Both the position numbers and the translations under genes were made by a program. The notes under the pieces were generated by a model. That model did not search any database. It was not told where the DNA came from and worked only from the letters and a program-made list of their open reading frames with translations. From CALBTQ01 sp036743315 (GTDB lineage: Bacteria > Lernaellota > Lernaellaia > Lernaellales > Lernaellaceae), in the NCBI GenBank assembly GCA_036743315.1, contig DAINPV010000144.1:1-9211 (forward strand): a stretch of 9,211 nucleotides of DNA. The letters are read 5' to 3'. Shown in pieces: positions 1 to 8,527 of the stretch. Each line of letters begins with the position of its first letter. Positions within the stretch are counted from its first letter, which is position 1.

Positions 1-837
1 TCGGTGCGCCAAAGCGGCGAAACGGGTTTCCGCCCGCGACGGGAAGTTAAAAACCTCAACTCGTTCAAGTTCCTGCGCCAGGCGCTGGAATACGAGCGCG
101 ATCATCAGATCGCCGTCTACGAAACCGGCGGGACGATCGAACAGGCGACGCTGCTGTTCGACAGCGCGCGCGGCGAAACCTTCGTCATGCGCGGCAAGGA
201 AGAGGCGCACGATTATCGCTATTTCCCCGAGCCCGATCTGCCGCCGCTGCTCGTCGGCGAAGCCTGCGTCGCGCACGCGCGCGGGGCGCTGCCCGAGCTG
301 CCCTGGCAGATGCACGCGCGGTTCGTGCGGCAGTACGGCCTGTCGGCTTACGACGCGGGCGTGCTGACCGACAACGCCGCGTTGGCCGCGTACTTCGAGC
401 GCGTCGCCGCGTTGTGCGACGCCAAGCTCGCGGCCAACTGGGTGACCGGCGACTTGGCCGCGCTGCTCAAGGAGCGCGCGCTGGAAATCGAACAGAGCCC
501 GGTCGCGCCGGCGAGTCTGGCGGAAATGATTAAACTGATCGAGCAGGGTACAATCAGCGGTAAGATCGCCAAGGAGGTGCTGACGGCGATGGCCGACGGC
601 GAAGGATCGCCGGCGCGGATCGTCGCGCAAAAGGGCCTGCGGCAGATCAGCGACGAAAGCGCGCTGGCCGCTCTGATCGACGAAGCGCTCGCCGAAAGCC
701 CGGAGCAACTCGCGCAGTTCCGCGCGGGCAAGGACAAACTCTTCGGCTATTTCGTCGGTCAGGTAATGAAAAAAACGCAGGGGCAGGCCAACCCGCAGGA
801 GGTCAACCGGCTGCTGCGCGAAAAACTCAACGGCTAA
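1..837 (+). CDS. gatB: Asp/Glu-tRNA amidotransferase subunit B, C-terminal part (5' end outside window)
   Basis: This is subunit B of the GatCAB amidotransferase, which converts misacylated Glu-tRNA(Gln) or Asp-tRNA(Asn) to Gln-tRNA(Gln) or Asn-tRNA(Asn) in the cytoplasm. GatB activates the acyl-tRNA with ATP and holds the tRNA; GatA supplies ammonia. The frame is open from base 1. The first visible residues (SVRQSGETGF, then EVKNLNSFKF and ALEYE) match the conserved GatB core stretch that usually reads SVRP...TEIKNLNSF..ALEYE. The helical linker follows, then the GatB/YqeY tail domain from about base 390 to the stop (LAEMIKLIEQGTISGKIAKEVL). About 278 of the usual 470-480 residues are visible, so roughly the first 200 are missing. 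The GTG at base 4 is internal, not a start. A beta-barrel gene follows on the same strand 29 bp after the stop. Confidence 0.96.
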   Translation, partial: SVRQSGETGFRPRREVKNLNSFKFLRQALEYERDHQIAVYETGGTIEQATLLFDSARGETFVMRGKEEAHDYRYFPEPDLPPLLVGEACVAHARGALPELPWQMHARFVRQYGLSAYDAGVLTDNAALAAYFERVAALCDAKLAANWVTGDLAALLKERALEIEQSPVAPASLAEMIKLIEQGTISGKIAKEVLTAMADGEGSPARIVAQKGLRQISDESALAALIDEALAESPEQLAQFRAGKDKLFGYFVGQVMKKTQGQANPQEVNRLLREKLNG

Positions 838-839
838 CC

Positions 840-853
840 CGCCGCATGCGGCG
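840..853. repeat. Perfect 14-bp palindrome between gatB and the next gene
   Basis: CGCCGCATGCGGCG reads the same on both strands. It starts three bases after the gatB stop and ends just before the ribosome binding site of the next gene. In RNA it could form a 5-bp GC stem with a CATG loop. There is no U-tract, so it is not a clear terminator. It may be a small structure at an operon junction. Confidence 0.5.
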
Positions 854-855
854 AG

Positions 856-862
856 GGAGGAG
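856..862 (+). promoter_or_regulatory. Ribosome binding site deciding the 867 start
   Basis: GGAGGAG lies four bases upstream of the ATG at 867. It favours that start over the in-frame ATG at 846, which sits inside the palindrome and has no Shine-Dalgarno sequence. Confidence 0.75.
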
Positions 863-866
863 TGGC

Positions 867-1511
867 ATGAACGGGAGAAAAATTCTGGTGTTCGTCCTGG
901 CGGTGCTCTTGACGCTGGCGTTGGCCATGCCGGCCGCGGCGGCCAAAAAGAAAAGCGGCAAGTCCAAGAAAGCGAAAAAGACCGAGCAGTCCGACCCCTG
1001 GGCGGGGCGCATGGCTGTCTCGATCAGCGGCGGCGGCGTCAGCAGCGGCGCGGGCTTCGGCTTCGAAGGTCGCCTGGGCTTGACCTACTACTTCAACCAG
1101 TACTTCTCCACGACGCTCTCGCCGGGCTTCGGCACCTACCCGGTCGAGTACGACGGCCCGGACAACGACACCGAAACAACCTACATCAAGTACGTGCCCA
1201 CCGACCTGGCGTTGACGCTGCATTTGCCCGGGCTGTTCCCGAACATCACCCCCTACTTCGGCCCCGGCATCGGCTACACCTATTACTGGTGGACGCAAAA
1301 AGAGGACGACCCGGACAATCCCGGCGAGACCATCGAGGAAGATTACGACGAGGCGCTGTGGTCGGCCTTCGTGCAGGCCGGCGTGTCGATGTCGGCCGGC
1401 GGACCGTTCGTGCTGAGCGTCGGCGCGACCTACACGATCCCCGACGTCTCGGAATTCTCCACCGAAGACGGCGTGCTGTCCTTCGGCTTCAGCGGCGGCA
1501 TGGTTTTCTAG
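867..1511 (+). CDS. Probable outer-membrane beta-barrel protein with signal peptide
   Basis: A 214-residue exported protein. The N-terminus is a classic Sec signal peptide: MNGRK, a hydrophobic core (residues 6-20) and an AMPAAAA cleavage region, giving a mature protein from about residue 26. A lysine-rich stretch (about 27-38) comes next. The rest has short, Gly/aromatic-rich alternating strands (GRLGLTYYFNQYF, GPGIGYTYYWW, GFSGGMVF) with acidic loops such as EDDPDNPGE. The last residue is Phe, typical of barrels recognised by the BAM complex. Size and pattern fit an OmpW/OmpA-barrel-like or OMP_b-brl type porin of eight or so strands, but I recognise no specific family. It lies 29 bp after gatB on the same strand and could be co-transcribed; the functions look unrelated. 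A hairpin follows the stop. Confidence 0.75.
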   Translation: MNGRKILVFVLAVLLTLALAMPAAAAKKKSGKSKKAKKTEQSDPWAGRMAVSISGGGVSSGAGFGFEGRLGLTYYFNQYFSTTLSPGFGTYPVEYDGPDNDTETTYIKYVPTDLALTLHLPGLFPNITPYFGPGIGYTYYWWTQKEDDPDNPGETIEEDYDEALWSAFVQAGVSMSAGGPFVLSVGATYTIPDVSEFSTEDGVLSFGFSGGMVF

Positions 1512-1543
1512 TCAACCACGCCACCAAGAAACTGCTTTTATGA

Positions 1544-1570
1544 GGGCGATCGCGCTTTTGCCGATCGCCC
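1544..1570 (+). terminator. Probable terminator hairpin after the beta-barrel gene
   Basis: The arms GGGCGATCG (1544-1552) and CGATCGCCC (1562-1570) form a perfect 9-bp stem around a 9-base loop. The sequence after it (GATTATTATCC, then a run of five T from about 1586) is T-rich but is not a clean U-tract. It may therefore be a weak or factor-assisted terminator, or a 3' stabilising hairpin. Confidence 0.55.
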
Positions 1571-1676
1571 GATTATTATCCTAGACTTTTTACCATAATA
1601 GACTGATACTTCCACGTATCCATCACGCATGTACGCCCGTTCATAACGTTGTTGAGCGTTTCGTTTCACCACATTA

Positions 1677-1682
1677 AAGGGG
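1677..1682 (+). promoter_or_regulatory. Ribosome binding site of the 920-residue protein
   Basis: AAGGGG ends seven bases before the ATG at 1690. The in-frame GTG at 1684 overlaps the end of this site and is too close, so ATG 1690 is preferred. The intergenic stretch 1571-1676 is AT-rich compared with the genes and must hold this gene's promoter if it has its own. A CATAAT -10-like hexamer lies at about 1594, but no convincing -35 pairs with it. Confidence 0.55.
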
Positions 1683-1689
1683 TGTGTCT

Positions 1690-4452
1690 ATGAGCCGAAA
1701 ACAACCTTCCCTAAATGTGATGTTTTCATCAGTCGATCCTCTGCTCGAACACGCGATCGTCCGCTTCGTCAACACTGTCGACGACGCCAAGACGCTGGCG
1801 AAAGATCTCTCGCCGGAGAAGTCCGATTCGGCGCTGGTCGCGCGAATCAAAAAATTATTGGCCGAGCGCGATCGGGTGGGGGCGTTTACGTCCGCCGAGC
1901 AAATCGGCCGCGCTCCGGGCATGGATGAAAAACTGGCCGACCAAATCGCCGCCTGGGCCGGCACACGGATCGTCGATTCGCCGGAAGTCCTGCGGCGACG
2001 ATTGCCCGACATTATCGCCGCCATCAACCGCGATCAATGGTTGTGCCAATTGGCGCTCCTGGACGCGCCACAGGTGTTGGAAAAGGAACTGGGCTACGTC
2101 TTGAGCCCGAACGTCAAACGGTATCTCGCCGAAATGCTGCCGGCGAATGATCCGGCCGCCAACGATACAATCTTCCGCTACTTGCAGCGCACGCGCCGCC
2201 CCCTCGATTTTCTTAAAAATATTAAGTTCGGACTGCGCCGACCCGGATCGCTGCCGAAAAAATCGACCGGCAAGCCGAAAGGCGGCGGCGGCAAAAACGG
2301 TACGAAAATCAAAATGGGCGCCTTCGATACGATCGCCCAATTGCGCGCAACGACTCTGCTCAACATCATCCGCACCGTCATGCAGGGCGAACAATTCCAA
2401 TGCCACTATTCCTATTCTTTCGGTCTGAACAGCACCGATAAAATCTGGTTGCATCTGGACGCGCCGACCCATCTGCGCACCAACATGCAAAACCCCCGGA
2501 AATTTTATCTGGAAATTCCGCTCAGCGTCGAACTCGAAAATTGCCGGGAAAATTTGTTAAACATCTTTAACTTATTCGTCGTGATATTGGGATTCGAGGA
2601 AGTCGTGAACCGGCTTAACTCGTTCCTCGACTCGCTGAACTGCCCTGCGCTTCCCGCCGGCTTGACCGATGCCGCGCAGGTCGTCGACTTCGTGATAAAC
2701 GCCTTGACCCTCCTCGGCTTCCTGGTCGATCAGACATACCTGTGCAGTACTTTGGAAATCGCTCTGGAACCGAAATTGTCGACCGACGAAAACGGCCATA
2801 CCCACTTGCGGTTCAACTTCCTCTATTTGCGAAAATTCCGGATGGGCATCAACGCCTTCAACGAAAACGACGCGGACGATTTGATTTTCACGCGTTCGCA
2901 AATCGACACCCTGATCGATAACGTCAATCAGATCGCCGCCCTGGACATTCAAGCGCAAATCCAAACGCTGATCGGCGGATTGACCGACGTGCTCGACCTC
3001 ACCGCCATGATCCAAAATCTCGGCGAAGGCTCGCCGCTGCTGCAGGATCTGACCATTGCCTTTCATGACAGCTCCGACGTCCTCTTTCTGGCCCGCGATA
3101 CGAAACGATTTCTGTCTCTGTGCGCCGACACCACCGGCACACTGGCCGGAGTGGATGCGTGGAAAAGCGTCACGCCCGGAGAAGGCTCCCAGGTCGAGTG
3201 TCTGCCCCTGTCCGTCGGGCAGATCGGGTTGGCGATGCACAGCGGCATCATTACCGGTCTGATCGAAACCGGCTGGGACAGTATCCGCCAAATGGTCATG
3301 AACAACGTGTCCGATCGGTTGGAGATTCACCCGGGCGTTCGCGCCTCGATCGTCGACGACTGCCTCCGCCTGGAATTCGACATCACCGTCGTCCTGTATT
3401 GCGGATCGTGCGATTGCCTCGCCCCCGACATCGACGCCTCGGTCACACTGGATATCCATCCGTGGATCCGCTCTGAAAACTCCGAACTTAAATACCGGAT
3501 CCGCAATATGGAAATCGATCTGGACGCCGGCGACGTCTTCGCTGCTTTTTGCATGGGCATCTTTTCGATCTTCGATCTTGTCGACAATGTCATCGGCAGT
3601 TTGGCCGCGCAGGGCCCGCCGAGTGGCGACGAGTCTTCAGAGATTATTCTCAAATTCCCCTTCGCTTTGCCGCTGACCGATCGCACCGCGCTGTTCGCCG
3701 CGAAAAAAATTTTGATCGAAAACAAAAAAATCATCATGATCGGAGATCTCGATCTGCCGATCTTCGACGAAAAGATGGCTGCGATGATCGTTGAGGATTC
3801 GTTCGGCAAACACGGCCGGCGCTACGGTCGCCCCGGGCATACGGGCAAACCGACCACGCCGACAACTTCGCTCGCCGGACCCGGATCGCCGATCGGCGGT
3901 TACAGCCCGGCGATTCCCGGCGAATCCCCGATCTATTTCGGCAAGTACCACGCGCAAATCGTCAGCGGCCACTGGCTGCCGCCGCTGACCGGCGTCTGGG
4001 AGGTATGCTACCGGGACAGCGCGCAAAACGGGTATCTGTTGTCGTTGCCCGACAACGCGGTTTCCACTCCGTTTGAATTGCCCGCCGGCACGATCTACGT
4101 CACCACGGATGGCGAACGGCTGTCGTTGGAACTGCATCCCAAAGACGGTTGTGTACTGAGTCTGATGTTATCGGTGACTTTGTATGACGCTTTCGGGCGG
4201 GCGTTCCTCGGCAACGATCAGGAAATCTGGGCGCCCGGCATTCTGACGGTGAATCCGACCGCCGGCGGACTGGGCGGCGTCGTGTTTCCGTACACGGGCG
4301 AACGCCCGACGTTCTTCCCGCCCGCCGACAATCCGATCGGCCCGGTTGCCGGTTCGATGCAGGTGCAATTGATTCGTAACGAGTTCCGCCGGCAAAACCG
4401 CGCGGCACTCGATTTAACTCAACGGAGTCTCTGGTTCCGCAAAAAACTGTAA
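1690..4452 (+). CDS. Large protein of unknown function with N-terminal helix-hairpin-helix-like segment
   Basis: A 920-residue protein that I do not recognise as a known family. It has no signal peptide or lipobox and no clear transmembrane helix. Residues about 53-92 (IKKLLAERDRVGAFTSAEQIGRAPGMDEKLADQI, seen in pieces) resemble the helix-hairpin-helix segment of ComEA and GspK proteins, with the PG turn kept as APGMDEK. Residues 183-210 are a basic, Gly/Lys-rich linker. About 275-460 and 505-700 alternate amphipathic helices with long strands. The second block (LPLSVGQIGLAMHSGIITGL, then strands near 555-612) loosely recalls tubular lipid-binding (TULIP/BPI-like) folds; this is inference only. 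A Pro/Gly/Thr linker (708-748) leads to a beta-rich C-terminal domain (750-900). Cysteines are fairly frequent, including CGSCDC at 571-576. The coding sequence looks less GC-rich than gatB or gyrB. It is flanked by its own intergenic region and a terminator, so it is probably monocistronic. Confidence 0.85.
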   Translation: MSRKQPSLNVMFSSVDPLLEHAIVRFVNTVDDAKTLAKDLSPEKSDSALVARIKKLLAERDRVGAFTSAEQIGRAPGMDEKLADQIAAWAGTRIVDSPEVLRRRLPDIIAAINRDQWLCQLALLDAPQVLEKELGYVLSPNVKRYLAEMLPANDPAANDTIFRYLQRTRRPLDFLKNIKFGLRRPGSLPKKSTGKPKGGGGKNGTKIKMGAFDTIAQLRATTLLNIIRTVMQGEQFQCHYSYSFGLNSTDKIWLHLDAPTHLRTNMQNPRKFYLEIPLSVELENCRENLLNIFNLFVVILGFEEVVNRLNSFLDSLNCPALPAGLTDAAQVVDFVINALTLLGFLVDQTYLCSTLEIALEPKLSTDENGHTHLRFNFLYLRKFRMGINAFNENDADDLIFTRSQIDTLIDNVNQIAALDIQAQIQTLIGGLTDVLDLTAMIQNLGEGSPLLQDLTIAFHDSSDVLFLARDTKRFLSLCADTTGTLAGVDAWKSVTPGEGSQVECLPLSVGQIGLAMHSGIITGLIETGWDSIRQMVMNNVSDRLEIHPGVRASIVDDCLRLEFDITVVLYCGSCDCLAPDIDASVTLDIHPWIRSENSELKYRIRNMEIDLDAGDVFAAFCMGIFSIFDLVDNVIGSLAAQGPPSGDESSEIILKFPFALPLTDRTALFAAKKILIENKKIIMIGDLDLPIFDEKMAAMIVEDSFGKHGRRYGRPGHTGKPTTPTTSLAGPGSPIGGYSPAIPGESPIYFGKYHAQIVSGHWLPPLTGVWEVCYRDSAQNGYLLSLPDNAVSTPFELPAGTIYVTTDGERLSLELHPKDGCVLSLMLSVTLYDAFGRAFLGNDQEIWAPGILTVNPTAGGLGGVVFPYTGERPTFFPPADNPIGPVAGSMQVQLIRNEFRRQNRAALDLTQRSLWFRKKL

Positions 4453-4470
4453 CCGCTCAGTCGCAAAAGA

Positions 4471-4506
4471 AAAGGCGAAACCGTCTCGTTCGACGATTTC
4501 GCCTTT
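4471..4506. terminator. Bidirectional-type terminator between converging genes
   Basis: The arms AAAGGCGAAA (4471-4480) and TTTCGCCTTT (4497-4506) are perfectly complementary over 10 bp. An inner CGTC/GACG extension closes a TCGTTC loop. The + strand continues with a T-rich GTATTTAAG. The preceding bases are A-rich (CAAAAGA) and become a U-rich tract on the - strand. It starts 18 bases after the stop of the 920-residue gene, so it mainly serves that gene but could also stop gyrB transcripts. Confidence 0.8.
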
Positions 4507-4548
4507 GTATTTAAGACCCGTTTCTGCCCCGGGCTAAAATGCTTGGCG

Positions 4549-4687
4549 GGGTGTTGAAAACACCCTGCGCGATCCATGGACGGATCGCCATTTTCGGCGG
4601 CTCTTTCCGGTCGCCGAAAATGAAGGGCAGCAAAAACCGCGTTTTTTGTTGCCCGTAGTTGAAAAAGCCACGGACGGCTTTTTCGAC
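4549..4687. repeat. Tandem array of five hairpins downstream of gyrB
   Basis: Five inverted repeats lie almost end to end. Hairpin 1 pairs GGGTGTT with AACACCC (4549-4565). Hairpin 2 pairs GCGATCC with GGATCGC (4569-4588). Hairpin 3 pairs CATTTTCGGCG with CGCCGAAAATG (4589-4622). Hairpin 4 pairs GGGCAGCAAAAA with TTTTTGTTGCCC, one wobble (4625-4654). Hairpin 5 pairs GTTGAAAAAGCC with GGCTTTTTCGAC, one wobble (4658-4687). GTTGAAAA occurs at both ends (4553 and 4658), and CCAYGGACGG occurs twice (4574-4583 and 4668-4677). It could be a dispersed palindromic element, a structured RNA or a stacked terminator. No open frame of note fills it on the + strand. Confidence 0.7.
4658..4687 (-). terminator. 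Candidate terminator of gyrB
   Basis: On the - strand this hairpin begins seven bases after the gyrB stop. Its 12-bp stem (one G-U pair) has the loop GTCCGT, and its descending arm carries a run of five T. No separate U-tract follows, so termination here is plausible rather than certain. It is also hairpin 5 of the array. Confidence 0.5.
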
Positions 4688-4693
4688 AACCGG

Positions 4694-7114
<2,421 letters not shown>

Positions 7115-7230
7115 CGTTTCTCGCTTTCCTGATAACCTTCGCTCGCGTATGAACTCTTCGCTTGCGGTCCGCACGCGGCGCCGACGCCCGGCGGTCCGTT
7201 CGGCCCTTCATCCCAGGCTGTTTTTTCAGT
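7115..7230 (-). other. gyrB 5' leader, about 115 nt
   Basis: This is the expected untranslated leader between the promoter's likely start site (near 7230) and the gyrB ATG. It contains a direct repeat, CGGACCGC on the - strand (+ positions 7164-7171 and 7191-7198), 27 bp apart, with GC-rich self-complementary sequence between. The nearest Shine-Dalgarno-like element is AGGAAAGCGAG, with AGGA 12 bases and GAG five bases upstream of the ATG, so it is not strong. I see no recognisable riboswitch. Confidence 0.4.
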
Positions 7231-7236
7231 CGGCGG

Positions 7237-7264
7237 ATTATACCACATCCGCTTGTGGTGTCAA
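7237..7264 (-). promoter_or_regulatory. gyrB sigma-70 promoter with perfect hexamers
   Basis: On the - strand TTGACA (7264-7259) and TATAAT (7242-7237) match consensus exactly, with a 16-bp spacer. Transcription should start near 7230, giving a leader of about 115 nt to gyrB. The spacer plus one base on each side forms the dyad ACCACA-N6-TGTGGT (7242-7259). A repressor could bind there, or the sequence could affect melting. A 16-bp spacer is slightly short, a feature that can make a promoter respond to supercoiling; that link is inference. Confidence 0.88.
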
Positions 7265-7429
7265 CGAAAACCCACCGCTTTATCTTGTGTAAGTAATTGA
7301 ATTCAGACCGCTTTTTCCAGGGGGTTCTTTTTTTGGCTCCGCCGGACGAAAAACGGCCGACCGCCGGAAGTAAATCTAATTATTATAAGTGAAACGTTAT
7401 GTGTTTTGGTCGATTGTATTTCGGGCATG
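7265..7429. other. Intergenic region upstream of gyrB, no gene seen
   Basis: The gene-free stretch between the small operon and gyrB spans 7115-7523 in total. This part is relatively AT-rich and holds poly-T runs (7328-7334) and a TATAAT on the - strand (7387-7382) without a usable -35. I find no open frame with a ribosome binding site and no RNA gene. It probably serves only as spacer and upstream promoter DNA. Confidence 0.5.
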
Positions 7430-7459
7430 AAAAAACCGGAGAAGCCGCCGCTTCCCCGG
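7430..7459 (-). terminator. Strong intrinsic terminator of the two-gene unit
   Basis: Read on the - strand, CCGGGGAAGC and GCTTCTCCGG form a 10-bp stem with one G-U pair and the tetraloop GGCG. Six T follow directly. It lies about 65 bases after the stop of the receiver-like gene and insulates gyrB from upstream transcription. Confidence 0.92.
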
Positions 7460-7523
7460 TATCCGGGAGGGGATCACGAGTTGAAAGGTGATGGTCTCGA
7501 AACCTTCGCCTCTGGTCGTTTCG

Positions 7524-7802
7524 TTACAGAATCGTCACCGGCAGTTCGGCGCCGGCGTCCGTGGCGCGGATCTGGCGCATCAACCGCACGCCGTCGCTGG
7601 CGCCGCAATTGAGGATCACGCCCTCGTAGGCGTCTTCCTGCAGTTTGTCCAGGGCGTGCGCGCTGCTCAGGGCGAAATCCACCGTGTCGGTGTGGCCGAT
7701 CCACACCAGGTCTTCCAGCTTGTTGTGCGGCGAGTTGATTTTCGCCAGGTAGGGGCGACGCACGTGACAATTGCCTTCGCGATCGAGTACGAGAATACGC
7801 AT
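7524..7802 (-). CDS. Small degenerate receiver-like protein
   Basis: A 92-residue protein. The start MRILVLDREG resembles the first strand and acidic turn of response-regulator receivers (usually ILVVDDE). YEGVILNCGASDGVRLMRQIRA (residues 59-80, in pieces) resembles the strand 3 to helix 3 part, where families read DLVILD...DG..LL..IR. Asn65 stands where the phosphoacceptor Asp is expected. The protein ends at PVTIL, roughly strand 4, so the Thr/Ser-Ala and Lys elements and the last helices are absent. It may be a non-phosphorylated protein-protein module or a decayed receiver. The ATG at 7802 follows GAGGAG at seven bases; the in-frame TTG at 7817 overlaps that site and is rejected. It sits 49 bp after the 7852-8259 gene and is very likely co-transcribed with it. 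Confidence 0.7.
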   Translation of the reverse strand: MRILVLDREGNCHVRRPYLAKINSPHNKLEDLVWIGHTDTVDFALSSAHALDKLQEDAYEGVILNCGASDGVRLMRQIRATDAGAELPVTIL

Positions 7803-7808
7803 GACCGA

Positions 7809-7814
7809 GCTCCT
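7809..7814 (-). promoter_or_regulatory. Ribosome binding site deciding the 7802 start
   Basis: On the - strand GAGGAG followed by CTCGGTC precedes the ATG, giving a spacing of seven. The site is strong and rules out the upstream TTG. Confidence 0.8.
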
Positions 7815-7851
7815 CAAGCGCCTATTCCCACATCCGGCGGCGCATAACCGG

Positions 7852-8259
7852 TTAACTTACCCGCCCGTACGTGATTTTCTTGCCTTCCACGTCCAGCTCG
7901 AACGCTTCGTCCTGCGTGTTGTCGAAGTACCGGCGATAGAAAAACTGACGATCTTCATCCGTCATGTTCTCGATCCGCGCCTTGACGCGCATTGCCTGTT
8001 GGCCGTCCATCTGCGCCCGTTCCACCCGGGTCAACAGCGGCACGACGCGGCGACGGTACAGCACGCTGTCGTCGTCCTCGTTCGTCGATTCGCATGAATC
8101 TTTGAAAGATGCCTTGATGAGGATGATTTCGCCCCGGTCGATCGGGCCGTTTACCAGGTAGCTGCACTGGTTGTCGCCGTCCAAGGCAAAATCTCCCACC
8201 ATTAAGTCATCGGCATTTATCGCGCTGATATGATTGATATTTAGCTTCGTGGCGCCCAT
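7852..8259 (-). CDS. Hypothetical protein, first gene of the sigma-54 unit
   Basis: A 135-residue soluble protein that I do not recognise. There is no signal peptide or membrane helix. It is predicted to be mainly strands in the first half (LMVGDFALDG, GEIILIKASF), an acidic loop (STNEDDDS), then basic and helical sequence (VVPLLTRVERAQ, MTDEDRQFFYRRYF). The end, VKARIENMTDEDRQFFYRRYF in pieces, faintly recalls the last strand and helix of PilZ domains, but the RxxxR and D/NxSxxG motifs are not visible, so this is only a guess. I chose the ATG at 8259 because GGGGGA lies five bases upstream. An in-frame ATG at 8307 would add MDSAAKNIKKDKWGKK and lacks a good ribosome binding site. A palindrome, TAACCGGTTA (7845-7854), overlaps the stop. 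The downstream partner is the receiver-like gene. Confidence 0.75.
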   Translation of the reverse strand: MGATKLNINHISAINADDLMVGDFALDGDNQCSYLVNGPIDRGEIILIKASFKDSCESTNEDDDSVLYRRRVVPLLTRVERAQMDGQQAMRVKARIENMTDEDRQFFYRRYFDNTQDEAFELDVEGKKITYGRVS

Positions 8260-8355
8260 TTTCTTCCCCCACTTATCTTTTTTTATATTTTTGGCCGCGC
8301 TATCCATCTCAATTCAATTCACTTGGTCCACTGTGAAATCTCATTTTATCCTTAG

Positions 8356-8371
8356 AGCAAGGTCTGTGCCG
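8356..8371 (-). promoter_or_regulatory. Sigma-54 (-24/-12) promoter of the two-gene unit
   Basis: On the - strand the site reads CGGCACAGACCTTGCT. It has the invariant GG and GC separated by 10 bases and nearly the full consensus (TGGCAC-N5-TTGCT), differing only in the first base. Transcription would start near 8345, which is 38 bases before the ATG at 8307 and 86 before the preferred ATG at 8259. The neighbouring regulator gene is of the class that activates such promoters. Confidence 0.8.
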
Positions 8372-8469
8372 AAAATGACGATTTTGAATAAGCATTCGAA
8401 GGTATAGAAATAAACGTTTGTGATATCAACTAGTCAGGCTTTTTCTATTAAATGATTATTCAATTAAAA

Positions 8470-8496
8470 CGTCAAAAATACCGCTGTTTTTTGACG
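8470..8496 (-). terminator. Probable terminator of the sigma-54 regulator gene
   Basis: CGTCAAAAA (8470-8478) and TTTTTGACG (8488-8496) pair over 9 bp around a 9-base loop. On the - strand the stem is followed by TTTTAATT. It lies about 67 bases after the regulator's stop. The stem is AT-rich, so its strength is moderate. Confidence 0.6.
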
Positions 8497-8527
8497 ATCG
8501 CCAAAAAAATGACTGTGATTTTGATCT

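Noticed and set aside
846..869. Upstream ATG extending the barrel protein by seven residues
   Set aside because: It lies in the palindrome and has no ribosome binding site. It would put MRRGRSG before a normal signal peptide that already begins at 867.
2572..3459. Open frame of 295 codons on the - strand inside the 920-residue gene
   Set aside because: It is a shadow frame, with a composition rich in Gln, Gly and Val, no ribosome binding site and no domain. The + strand frame is continuous and has a good start.
4549..4687. CRISPR array or insertion sequence remnant
   Set aside because: The repeats are short inverted pairs of differing sequence, not evenly spaced identical direct repeats. 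No transposase fragment is present.
7382..7387. Second TATAAT on the - strand upstream of gyrB
   Set aside because: No -35-like hexamer lies 16-18 bp away, and the perfect promoter at 7237-7264 is closer to gyrB.
7852..8259. PilZ (cyclic-di-GMP) domain assignment
   Set aside because: Only the final strand/helix pattern is reminiscent. The binding motifs RxxxR and D/NxSxxG are not visible, so I left it as hypothetical.
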